42,038 nucleotides of DNA from an uncultured Clostridia bacterium. Lineage in GTDB: Bacteria > Bacillota > Clostridia > Christensenellales > Borkfalkiaceae. This document shows positions 31,616 to 40,345 of this stretch, piece after piece. Location of the stretch: positions 1-42,038 of the forward strand of contig CANPBT010000012.1 in the NCBI GenBank assembly GCA_947572415.1, given 5' to 3'. Positions within the stretch are counted from its first letter, which is position 1. Every line of letters begins with the position of its first letter. The position numbers and the translations under genes were made by a program. The notes under the pieces are model-generated. The model made no database searches. It was given only the letters and a program-made list of their open reading frames with translations, and was not told the origin of the DNA.

Positions 31616-32173
31616 TTGAGTAAACGAAAGTATTCCCGTTCGTTTGAAATAGCTCTGTCCGCAATATCCTGCGCGGTAGCGGTGGTATGCCTTTTGCTTG
31701 GGTTCTGGAGCAACGTGCTGCTTGCTTCGGGCTATCTTTTCGGCATGGTCGCGCTTATGGTGCCCCTTTCCAAACAGTTTATAAGGGGCGGCTTTCTCGC
31801 GTATCTCGGCACGGTCATACTTGCAATAGTAATGGGCGCGGCGGTTCGTTTCTGGGATTTGGTGCCCTTTATAATGTTTTTCGGGCTGCATCCGTTAATC
31901 AACTGTTTGCAGGTAAAATTTAATATAAACCGATGGCTTGCGCTTGCCGTCAAAACGGTGTGGTTCGATTTCACGCTGTGGGTTGCGTATATACTTATCT
32001 TCGGCGGGATACTCGGCGGCGACAGCGCGGACAACGCCTTTTATGAGTTTCTCAATACCTATATTTACTGGATAATTTTCGTGGGAGGAACGATAATTTT
32101 CTTCCCGTACGACTATCTTATTTTCAAAACGCAGACGGCTGTGGATATGCTCGTTTACAGAATAAGGAAATAA
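31616..32173 (+). CDS. Polytopic membrane protein of unknown function (TTG start)
   Basis: A 185-residue protein with about five hydrophobic segments (ISCAVAVVCLLLGFWSNVLL, GGFLAYLGTVILAIVMGAAV, LVPFIMFFGLHPLINCLQV, FDFTLWVAYILIFGGILGG, YIYWIIFVGGTIIFFPYDYL). Only a TTG at 31616 lets the frame begin with a basic MSKRKYSRS N-terminus; GGTGATAAG is the weak upstream site. It resembles small transporter substrate-binding membrane units in size, but I cannot name a family. It lies 15 bases after the J-like gene. Confidence 0.75.
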   Translation: MSKRKYSRSFEIALSAISCAVAVVCLLLGFWSNVLLASGYLFGMVALMVPLSKQFIRGGFLAYLGTVILAIVMGAAVRFWDLVPFIMFFGLHPLINCLQVKFNINRWLALAVKTVWFDFTLWVAYILIFGGILGGDSADNAFYEFLNTYIYWIIFVGGTIIFFPYDYLIFKTQTAVDMLVYRIRK

Positions 32174-32179
32174 TATTTT

Positions 32180-33532
32180 ATGTTAGTTAAAAACGGTGAA
32201 TACGAAGGACTCGTCGAAGGATACGGCACGGACGGCGAGGGAATAATAAAAATAGACGGTACAACTGCGTTTGTGCCGTTTTGTATAAAGGGAGAAAAGG
32301 TGCGCTTTAAGGCGCTTAAAGTTAAGGGGAATATCGCCTACGGCAAGCTTATTAAGGTGTTGACCCCGTCATATGCGCGGGTTAAGCCCGTTTGCCCCGT
32401 TTTCGGCAAATGCGGCGGCTGTGATTTGCAGCATATGGACTATGCAAGCCAGCTTAAATTCAAAAAGGAAAGCGTTTTTAATTCATTGAATAAAATAGGC
32501 GGCATATATGCCGCGGTCAACGATACTATTCCGTGCGAAAAGCAATTCGGTTACAGGAATAAGTTAGTATTGCCCGTGGGCGAAAACGGCGAGCTCGGGT
32601 TTTACGCAAGGCACAGCCACAGGATAGTCGCAACGGATAGCTGCGCCATTCAGTCTGACTGGGCGGACAAGGTGTTCAAGGCGGTAAAAGAATTTGCTAA
32701 AACGGTAAAAAGCGGCGTTCTCCGCCACATAGTCGTGCGCGAAATCAAGGACAGGTTCATATTTGCATTGGTTGTAAAAAGGGTAATTAACGCGCAGCCG
32801 CTTATTACTTTATTCGAACGCGATTTTAAGGACTTTACCTTTTTACTTAATATTAATCCGTCGGATACCAACGTTATATTCGGTAAAGAGTGGCGGATAT
32901 TGCACGGCGACGGGTTTTTCGAAGCCGAAGAAAACGGAATAAAATTCAAGGCCGGCGCTAATACCTTTTTGCAGGTCAACGACGATATACGCGGCAAACT
33001 GTATTCCGCCGTGCTTGAAGAAGCGGACAAAGGCGCGGTTGCGCTGGACTTATACAGCGGCGGCGGCATGCTTACCGCTATGCTTGCAAAGAAGTGCGGA
33101 CAGGCTTACGGCATAGAAATTGTGGAGGAAGCTTCGCGCTGCGCAGACGAGCTTAAAACCGCAAACGGGCTCGATAAAAAAATGTTCAATATCTGCGGCG
33201 CGGTGGAGGACAACATTGCCAAGGTATTTTCGAAAACCGAGGGAAGGCGCAGGATTATAGTTTGCGACCCGCCAAGAAAGGGCATGGAAAGGGGAGTGGT
33301 AAACGCGATAGCCCGTTCTGGCGCGGACAAAATAATCCTTGTATCCTGCAACCCCGCAACGCTTGCGCGTGATTTGGGGCTGTTGCTGGGTACTTTGACG
33401 GAAGAGGACGGCGCGCTTGTAAAGTGCGAAAATCCGCAAAGCAGTTACATATTAAAAAGCGTAACGCCCTTCGATATGTTTCCTCAAAGCAAGTGGTGTG
33501 AAACCGTTGCGGTGCTTACGCGCAGACGTTGA
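32180..33532 (+). CDS. rlmD: 23S rRNA (uracil-C5)-methyltransferase, RlmD/RlmCD type
   Basis: A 450-residue methyltransferase of the TrmA/RlmD group that uses SAM on 23S rRNA. An N-terminal TRAM-like barrel (residues 1-60) precedes an iron-sulfur cluster site with Cys72, Cys78, Cys81 and Cys154. The SAM motif LDLYSGGGMLTAMLAKKCG, the CDPPRKGMERG loop and the catalytic-Cys motif LVSCNPATLARD are all present. Substrate position (U1939 or U747) cannot be told by eye. Confidence 0.95.
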   Translation: MLVKNGEYEGLVEGYGTDGEGIIKIDGTTAFVPFCIKGEKVRFKALKVKGNIAYGKLIKVLTPSYARVKPVCPVFGKCGGCDLQHMDYASQLKFKKESVFNSLNKIGGIYAAVNDTIPCEKQFGYRNKLVLPVGENGELGFYARHSHRIVATDSCAIQSDWADKVFKAVKEFAKTVKSGVLRHIVVREIKDRFIFALVVKRVINAQPLITLFERDFKDFTFLLNINPSDTNVIFGKEWRILHGDGFFEAEENGIKFKAGANTFLQVNDDIRGKLYSAVLEEADKGAVALDLYSGGGMLTAMLAKKCGQAYGIEIVEEASRCADELKTANGLDKKMFNICGAVEDNIAKVFSKTEGRRRIIVCDPPRKGMERGVVNAIARSGADKIILVSCNPATLARDLGLLLGTLTEEDGALVKCENPQSSYILKSVTPFDMFPQSKWCETVAVLTRRR

Positions 33533-33544
33533 TTTTATTTACAT

Positions 33545-34447
33545 ATGGAAATTTTTCTTACGATATTGCGTTATGCGGCGGGGCCGTTACTCGGCGCGAT
33601 TATAGGGTATTTTACCAACTGGCTTGCGGTCAAAATGCTTTTCAGACCGTACTATCCCAAAAAAATAGGTAAATGGCGGCTGCCGTTTACCCCCGGCATT
33701 ATCCCCAAGCGTAAGTCCGCGCTTGCCGCCGCGGTAGGCAAAGCGGTCGGCGAACAGCTTTTCACCAAAGACGATCTGGCGGCGGCGGTCGTGTCCGAAA
33801 ACGCAACGCAAAAGGTCGCGGAGCGCGCGAAAGAGCTGTGGCGGGCTGCGGGCGACAAAACGGCGAACGAGCTTATAAGCCTTGCGGTGCCCGCGGAAAA
33901 GGCGGAGGCTTTCGATAAATCCGCGCAGGAGGCGATAACCGACAGGGTTTTCCGCGCCGTAAAGGATTTCGGGCTGGGCGGCGTAGTGGCAAGCGAGGGC
34001 GTTAAGGTGATTAAACAAAAAAAGTCGGCTTTGGGTATGCTTGCTATGTTCCTGTCCGACGACCTTATCTCGTCGCTTGCGGACAAGCTTGCCGACGGGG
34101 TGGACGGCTACGTGGACAACTACGGCAGACAAGCAATCCGCAAAGCCGTTTCCGTGGAGACGGAAAAGCTCCTCAACCAACCGCTTTCGCCCCTCGTCGA
34201 AAGAGTCGACGACGAAATAATCGCGGGCTTTGCCCGTTCGCTCTATTCGCGCGCGGTAAAGGAAATGTTCGCGGGGCTTGCGGACGAGCTTGACGTGTGC
34301 GCCATAGTCGAACAAAAGATAAACGCGATGAGCGTTAAGGAGCTGGAAAAGCTCGTGCTTTCCGTAATGAAAAAAGAGCTGAATGCAATAGTAAATCTCG
34401 GCGCGCTGATAGGTTTTATCCTCGGCGTATTGATGATTTTTGTTTAA
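33545..34447 (+). CDS. DUF445 family membrane protein
   Basis: A 300-residue protein of the DUF445/YheB type. The diagnostic N-terminus GAIIGYFTNWLAVKMLFRPYYPKKIGKWRLPFTPG is split across two membrane segments; a second marker is GIIPKRKSALAAAVGKAVGE. The middle is helical, and NLGALIGFILGVLMIFV is the C-terminal membrane segment. Function unknown. No clear ribosome binding site; it follows rlmD by 12 bases. Confidence 0.9.
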   Translation: MEIFLTILRYAAGPLLGAIIGYFTNWLAVKMLFRPYYPKKIGKWRLPFTPGIIPKRKSALAAAVGKAVGEQLFTKDDLAAAVVSENATQKVAERAKELWRAAGDKTANELISLAVPAEKAEAFDKSAQEAITDRVFRAVKDFGLGGVVASEGVKVIKQKKSALGMLAMFLSDDLISSLADKLADGVDGYVDNYGRQAIRKAVSVETEKLLNQPLSPLVERVDDEIIAGFARSLYSRAVKEMFAGLADELDVCAIVEQKINAMSVKELEKLVLSVMKKELNAIVNLGALIGFILGVLMIFV

Positions 34448-34458
34448 CGGAGAAATAT

Positions 34459-37400
34459 ATGTACCTTAAAGTCAGAAAAGGGGCGGTGGCGGCGCTCGCC
34501 GTGCTGCTTGCGCTGTGCGCAGTCCTTGCGGTCTTAATAAGCACCGCGTTTGCGGATAAAACTTTCGCTTACGGCAGGCGGGATATGCCCGCGGGGGCAA
34601 TTGCCGCGGTAGCCGCAAAGGGCAAGCTTGCGGACGAAAGTTTTCTTGCGCTCAATTCCCTGAGCATCGGCAGCGTTACCGTTCGGGCGGACGGCGGCGG
34701 CAGTATCGCGGACGCGTTCGACAAAAATACGGCTTCCGTCTGGCGCTCGGATATAGGCAATTCGGAGGGCTTCTCAAACAGAGTAACCGTCTCTTCGCCG
34801 GCTCCTGTTACGGTATCGTGCATAATATACGGCGGGGCGTTTACGGTAGTTGACGGCGAAAACCTCTACTACGGATTCCCTCGGCTTTTAAAGGTATACC
34901 GCGCCGACGGTACGGGCTCGCCGGAGCTCGTAGCGAGCTTCTCGGGCGAAGCGGAGGCGCCGCTCACGGCATTTATGTTCGAAAGGCCCGTCGCGTTCGG
35001 GACTATGATTCTGGAATTTGCCGAAATCGCCCCTTCGCCGTTTTCGGACGGGGGTAAAGCGTCTGCCTCCGAAATTTATCTTGTTAACTCGTTCGGGGAA
35101 GAGGAAGAAAAGATTACACAAGAGATTAAGTCGGTGTTTACCGACTACGCCCGTTTCCTCCCCGACAGAAAATACGACCTTGAAAAGCTTTCCGCGCTCC
35201 GCGTGCGCGCCTCGGGCTGCGTGAACTACGAAACGGCGTTAAAGCCGGTCCTCGACAGGGCGGAAGCGGTGCTTGAGGGTAAGCTCAAAAAGGATGCCCG
35301 CCGCGAATTTTCAACCGAAGCCGCCGCGGCGAATAAAATCGTGCGCGGCGGCAACGTAAGGGAGTACGCCTGCGACACACTGCTTGTCGACGGAATAGGC
35401 ACCGACAGACAGACGCTCGGCATAGGCGCCGCTTACGGCGAAACGCTGACAGTTTACGTCGAGGCGGAAAATGGGCTGCCTCTGCCCTCGCTGGCTTTCG
35501 CCTCGGAGAGCGGCGACGGGGTCGGCTTTACCGTGCGCCCCTTGTCGCGCGGCGTCAACGCGGTGACTTTCCCTCTGCCGTCGACGGCAACGCCGAGGAG
35601 TCCGGGCGGTCAGATTTATATTGTATACACCTGCCCGCAGGATACGCGCGGCGACGTGAAAGTTTACGTGGAGGGCGGATATAACTATCCCGTTTACCGC
35701 AAGGGCGGCAACGAAAACGAATTTTATTCTATCCTGAAAGACTACGTTTCAAAGCTTTCCGGGCTCAACGCAAGCGCATACTCCGACGTGTTCGAGGCGG
35801 TCGCTGACAACGTGACCGTTACGGGTTCCTCAAAGCTTTTGTTAAATTATCTTTCGTCCGCCGCCGGCGCGGGCATAGCAGAAAATCTCGGCGGGCTGGA
35901 TTCGTTTATACGCAGTATGTTCGGCTTCGGCGGCATAACCTTCGACGAGAAAGCCGAGGCATACGATCAAAGAAATCCGTTCATAAGGGTTGATTTCCGT
36001 TTCGACGAGGCATATGCAGGGGTGTACGATGCCGTGCGGGCCGATTTTATATACATAGACGAAAACGATTTTGACTGTATTTTCGGGTCGGGCAGCCCCT
36101 CGGAGCAAACTATGCGCTCGCTCGGGCGTGCGCTTGACAGACGCGGAAGCGAATGGTCGGGATACACCGACGGAATGTACGCGGCTTACGGGCAATGGCT
36201 GTTGACGGGCGAATATGCCGCGGATATTGCGGGCGCGGCGGAAAAACTTGCCTCCGATTCGGGCAGATATGCAATCGATAAAAATCTCTGGCTGAACGGC
36301 GGCGACGCCGCGTGGTGGTTGCTTTTCGGGGCTGACCCCGATTACTGGGCTGACTTACAGAACGCATACGCGACGGAAGCGACGGGGAAGTCGCTCGACC
36401 CGACGGAGCGGTTTATATACTATTCCTCGCTTGCGCTCGGGCAGGACGCGGGCGCATACTTCGAAAGATGGGGCTATTATCACGGCGGCTCGAAATACGG
36501 TCCGGACAACAGATTTTCATGCGACAGGGCTTCGCCGGAGTATAAGGAGCTGACGGCCGCGGCGAAGTCGGGGGGCAGGATTGCCGCAGGGGATAAGAAG
36601 TATTATTACATAGACGAACGGCAGTTCGAGCTTTTAAAGGAAAACGATTACGCCCTCGATAAGGATTGGGCGGGCAAATACGACTCGAACGCGACGGTGA
36701 GCGTAACGCAGATTGTGCGCGCCTCGGTCGGATACACTCTGTTTATGCCCGAAGTCGAGGAGGACGCGCATCTTTGCTACGAGGTGCAGTGCTTTATGGA
36801 AGGCGGCTGGAAGGTGCTCGGTATAACCTACGGCATAGCGTTTACAGACACTAACCGCTACGCCGAAGGCGTAAGACCGAAGTACAGAGTTTACGCCTAC
36901 GACAGGCTTCTGAACCGCACGGGCGTTCCGCGCGAAACCGAGCCCGTCGGCGGAGTTCAGGCGGAGGTGTGCAGGATAGGCAACGTAAAGTACAACTCTT
37001 TGCGCGAAGCGGTCGCTGTTGCGCGGGAGAACGACACCGTATACCTTTTGAAATCCTTTTCCGATTGCGGCATTGTCATAGATAAAAACCTCACGGTGCT
37101 GCCCGACCCGTCCGCGGGCGACGGCATTACCCTTTCACGAAGCGGCACGGGCGCGTTGATTACCGTGCAATCTTCATTCAACATGGGCGGCGCGGGCGCG
37201 AAAATCATACTCGACGGCAAGGGCTTCTATCAGTCGGGCGCGCTTATCGAAACGCGTTTTTCGGGCGCTCCGCAGAACATAAAGTTCACAAACGTGACGT
37301 TTAAAAACAACTTTAACGACGGCGACGGGGGCGGGCTCTGCCTTTCCTACGGCGCAAGGCAGGTTGAGCTGTACGGCTGCGTAATAGAAAATAACCGCGC

Positions 37401-40089
37401 TTTGAACGGCGGCGGGCTGTGCCTTGTAAACGACCGCGACGGGAATTATTACCCCAGAGTCAATATGTACGGGGTCACGGTCAGCGGCAATACGGCAAGG
37501 CTTTATGGCGGCGGGGTTTATTGCTCGGGTACGGGCGGGCTCACCGCGGTGTACTGTTCGCCCGCCGACGGATATTCCTCCTGCGCGGTGATAGGAAACA
37601 AGGCAAAGGACGGCGGCGGGATTTATTCGGAAGCGACGGTGAATATGAAAGCCGCCGTGTTCACGGGCAATACGGCTTCGGGTAAGGGCGGCGGCGCTTA
37701 CGTTGCGGCGGGCAGCATAATCCACCGTTTCGAGCTTGCCGATTGCACTGTGGCGGACAACATAGCGGGCGAAGCTTCGTCCACCGCGATATATCTTGCG
37801 GGCGGGTACTCGACGCTGGGCGGCGGCAAGTTCTCGGGCGGGATATACAAGGCGAACGGCTCGACGCTCAACCTCAACGGCAGTATGCCCGATTTTAAGG
37901 ACGCGGAATTCGTTCTGCCCGAAATAGCCTCTTCGGGCACGACGCTTGTCGATACGGTTACGGGTTTTTCACTCACGGCGGACGCGGCTACGGGTTTGAA
38001 TATCGCATACGGCGTGGCCGCAGTCAACGGGGCGAAGATAATTGTTTTGCGCAAAATTGCGAATATAACCCTCGATTTCGGAAACGGAAGCGTCGTCGTG
38101 CAGACAGAGTGCGGCAAGTACGTTCTGCCCGAACGTGCGGACGGGCTCGACGAAAACGTATATATAGGCAAATGGAGCGCCGACGACAAGGATTATTTCG
38201 CGGGCGATACGGTTATTATTGACGGTAACTGTTCGTTCGAAGTGGAGCTGACGCCATATATCGCGGTAACGCTCGCAAACGGGGCGCACGTAAAAGAATA
38301 CAAGGTTGTAAAATACGGCGAGTTCTGTTTGCCCTCCGAAACCCCCGACGGTAAGCCCGTTTACGGCTGGTTCTGCTCGGACGGCAAGTATTACGCCTGC
38401 GGCGAACAAAAGGAAATCGAGTACGACACGGCGTTCACCGCGGATACAAAGCCCGCTTATCGGGTCGCGCTCGAAGCGCGCGGGCTTACCAGAACCGAGT
38501 TTTTCGCTTACGGCGATTCGTTCACTCTGCCCGTGCCGGAGGCAGCGTTCGGCAAAGTCTTCTCGCACTGGCTTTCGGACGGGGTAATTTACGCCGCTGG
38601 GCAAACGTTGATTGTAAAATCGGATTTTTTCGCGGTTGCGGTATATTCCGCACAGCGCACCGTGAAATTTATTTCCGTTGACGGCGAACGGTCGGGGCAA
38701 TACGAAGAGGGCGAAGAAATACCTCTTTCGGTACCGTCGAAGCATGCCGGCGGCGAGTTTATCTGCTGGCTTTCGGGCGGGGTCAGATATTATGCGGGAG
38801 GAACGTACGTAGTCCGCGGCAACGCCGAAATAACCGCCGTATACGGCGCGGCGCGGGAAAAGGTGAAAATTACGTTAATATCGTCGGGCGCGGACGGGCA
38901 AACGGTAACCGTTTCGGAGTACGGGTTCGGCGACAAGATAAAGCTCGGCGTACCTTCCGAAACGGAGGACGGAGTATTCGCGTGCTGGCGGATAAACGGA
39001 GCGGCGTATTCCGCCGACTGTGAAATATCCGCCACCGACGATTTTACCGCAATCGCGGAGTATGCCGCCGCTGACGCGGAGGAAGACGTGTTCGTTGCCG
39101 TGCTCGTTCAGTCTTCCGACGGCGAGGATTTGAAACTTTACCGCTATGCGTACGCAAGCAGCGTGCTTCTGGGCGTGCCCGAATACAGTCCGTCCGGCAG
39201 AATATTTTCGCACTGGGCGATTAACGGCGAAAGGTTCGAAGCGGGCGAAAGTTTTACCGTAAAGGAAAACTGCGCTATAGTGGCGGTTTACGACGACGCG
39301 TATAAAATCGAACTTAATTATATTTTCGGCGGTGAAGAAAGGACTGACGTGTTCGAATACGGTAATTCGCGCGTATTCCTTATGCCCGCACCCGAAAGCC
39401 CGCAGGGCAAATTGTTTACGCACTGGGCGCTGGGCGATTTAAAGGTCGCCGCGGGCGAAAAAATACCCGTCATAGCGAATATGAGCTTAAAAGCCGTATA
39501 TCGCGAGCTGTCGGTGTTTACAGTAACTTTCGGCGGCGAGTTGAACGGGGAAATAAAAGATACGCAGAAAAAATTCACCGAAGGGGATAAATTCGTTCTG
39601 CCCGAAGTCGACGACAAACTGTTCGGCGATAAATTCCATTACTGGGACGTGAACGGGGTACGGTATGCGAGCGGCGCTACCGTGACCGTGCTCGAAGATT
39701 TGTCGGTCAAGGCGGTTTACTCGGCGCAGTATAAGGTTACGGTCGTACAGCTTGTCGACGGAAAGGAGCGCGCGCAGGATTTTACGGTTTCTCACGGAGA
39801 TACGTTCAAGCTGCCCGTGCCCGCGCCCACCGACGAGGACAGGATTTTCACTTGCTGGGAGGTAAACGGCAAAAAGCTGCGCCCCGGCGACAGAATTACA
39901 GTCACTGCGGATACCGTTATAACCGCCCGGTACGTCGATAAAGAGGGCGAACCGGTAATCGTAAAGGACAACCGCAAGCTCTGGTTAACGATAGGCGTGG
40001 CGGGCGGCGTTGCTGCAGTCGCTGCGATAGCGGGCGCAACCGTGTACCTTGTAAGGCGCAAAAAGAAAGCGGACGCGGATAAAAAATAA
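34459..40089 (+). CDS. Giant surface protein with M60-like, beta-helix and InlB-like repeats
   Basis: An 1876-residue exported protein. A signal peptide occupies residues ~1-33. A discoidin/F5-8C-like beta region spans ~60-230. Residues ~446-680 look like an M60 (enhancin-type) peptidase domain: VRFDFRFDE-type RVDFRFDEAYAG near 510, WWLLFGADPDYWADLQNA at 619, and LGQDAGAYFERWGYY near 660. The zinc motif HExxH at that point is LGRALDRRG (555-563), so catalysis is likely lost. Residues ~860-1150 are right-handed beta-helix turns with GGG-x-nonpolar repeats. From ~1197 to 1829 nine repeats of 65-75 residues resemble InlB B-repeats. A membrane helix (~1842-1866) and a basic tail end the protein. 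No LPxTG. Confidence 0.85.
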   Translation: MYLKVRKGAVAALAVLLALCAVLAVLISTAFADKTFAYGRRDMPAGAIAAVAAKGKLADESFLALNSLSIGSVTVRADGGGSIADAFDKNTASVWRSDIGNSEGFSNRVTVSSPAPVTVSCIIYGGAFTVVDGENLYYGFPRLLKVYRADGTGSPELVASFSGEAEAPLTAFMFERPVAFGTMILEFAEIAPSPFSDGGKASASEIYLVNSFGEEEEKITQEIKSVFTDYARFLPDRKYDLEKLSALRVRASGCVNYETALKPVLDRAEAVLEGKLKKDARREFSTEAAAANKIVRGGNVREYACDTLLVDGIGTDRQTLGIGAAYGETLTVYVEAENGLPLPSLAFASESGDGVGFTVRPLSRGVNAVTFPLPSTATPRSPGGQIYIVYTCPQDTRGDVKVYVEGGYNYPVYRKGGNENEFYSILKDYVSKLSGLNASAYSDVFEAVADNVTVTGSSKLLLNYLSSAAGAGIAENLGGLDSFIRSMFGFGGITFDEKAEAYDQRNPFIRVDFRFDEAYAGVYDAVRADFIYIDENDFDCIFGSGSPSEQTMRSLGRALDRRGSEWSGYTDGMYAAYGQWLLTGEYAADIAGAAEKLASDSGRYAIDKNLWLNGGDAAWWLLFGADPDYWADLQNAYATEATGKSLDPTERFIYYSSLALGQDAGAYFERWGYYHGGSKYGPDNRFSCDRASPEYKELTAAAKSGGRIAAGDKKYYYIDERQFELLKENDYALDKDWAGKYDSNATVSVTQIVRASVGYTLFMPEVEEDAHLCYEVQCFMEGGWKVLGITYGIAFTDTNRYAEGVRPKYRVYAYDRLLNRTGVPRETEPVGGVQAEVCRIGNVKYNSLREAVAVARENDTVYLLKSFSDCGIVIDKNLTVLPDPSAGDGITLSRSGTGALITVQSSFNMGGAGAKIILDGKGFYQSGALIETRFSGAPQNIKFTNVTFKNNFNDGDGGGLCLSYGARQVELYGCVIENNRALNGGGLCLVNDRDGNYYPRVNMYGVTVSGNTARLYGGGVYCSGTGGLTAVYCSPADGYSSCAVIGNKAKDGGGIYSEATVNMKAAVFTGNTASGKGGGAYVAAGSIIHRFELADCTVADNIAGEASSTAIYLAGGYSTLGGGKFSGGIYKANGSTLNLNGSMPDFKDAEFVLPEIASSGTTLVDTVTGFSLTADAATGLNIAYGVAAVNGAKIIVLRKIANITLDFGNGSVVVQTECGKYVLPERADGLDENVYIGKWSADDKDYFAGDTVIIDGNCSFEVELTPYIAVTLANGAHVKEYKVVKYGEFCLPSETPDGKPVYGWFCSDGKYYACGEQKEIEYDTAFTADTKPAYRVALEARGLTRTEFFAYGDSFTLPVPEAAFGKVFSHWLSDGVIYAAGQTLIVKSDFFAVAVYSAQRTVKFISVDGERSGQYEEGEEIPLSVPSKHAGGEFICWLSGGVRYYAGGTYVVRGNAEITAVYGAAREKVKITLISSGADGQTVTVSEYGFGDKIKLGVPSETEDGVFACWRINGAAYSADCEISATDDFTAIAEYAAADAEEDVFVAVLVQSSDGEDLKLYRYAYASSVLLGVPEYSPSGRIFSHWAINGERFEAGESFTVKENCAIVAVYDDAYKIELNYIFGGEERTDVFEYGNSRVFLMPAPESPQGKLFTHWALGDLKVAAGEKIPVIANMSLKAVYRELSVFTVTFGGELNGEIKDTQKKFTEGDKFVLPEVDDKLFGDKFHYWDVNGVRYASGATVTVLEDLSVKAVYSAQYKVTVVQLVDGKERAQDFTVSHGDTFKLPVPAPTDEDRIFTCWEVNGKKLRPGDRITVTADTVITARYVDKEGEPVIVKDNRKLWLTIGVAGGVAAVAAIAGATVYLVRRKKKADADKK

Positions 40090-40110
40090 ATTTTTGCATA
40101 AACTTTTAGT

Positions 40111-40263
40111 ATGGAAAAACATAAATCCAAAAACGAGGTTCACGACCTTTTCGAAGAGTGCGTGTGCGCCAACGAATGCACGGGGCTCTATCAGAAGGTT
40201 TCTATCGACAAAAGGGAAATAGCAAAATTTCATAAACAGTTTATAGAAGAAGAGGAGGAATAA
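40111..40263 (+). CDS. 50-residue Cys-containing protein
   Basis: A short gene 21 bases past the surface-protein stop, in frame with neither neighbour. The product is MEKHKSKNEVHDLFEECVCA followed by NECTGLYQKVSIDKREIAKF and a Glu-rich end. Three cysteines sit in CVCANEC. No ribosome binding site is visible, so translation may depend on the upstream gene. Its stop codon lies in the loop of the terminator hairpin. No family recognised. Confidence 0.5.
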   Translation: MEKHKSKNEVHDLFEECVCANECTGLYQKVSIDKREIAKFHKQFIEEEEE

Positions 40264-40280
40264 TTTCCTCCTCTTTCTTT
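40251..40280 (+). terminator. Terminator overlapping a stop codon
   Basis: Stem AGAGGAGGAA / TTCCTCCTCT (40251-40260 / 40265-40274) with loop TAAT, then TTCTTT. The left arm is coding; the stop codon TAA lies in the loop. Confidence 0.8.
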
Positions 40281-40307
40281 GACTTGATATATTTTTTTTG
40301 TTATAAT
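40279..40307 (+). promoter_or_regulatory. Consensus promoter of the TIR-like gene
   Basis: TTGACT at 40279-40284 and TATAAT at 40302-40307, spaced 17 bases, starting immediately after the preceding terminator. Confidence 0.85.
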
Positions 40308-40345
40308 GAATTTAACATAAAGTTACAAAAGAGGAGGTATTTGTT

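Noticed and set aside
37174..38745. Two long minus-strand frames opposite the giant surface gene
   Set aside because: Composition follows the complement of a GC-rich coding frame; no domains, no ribosome binding sites.
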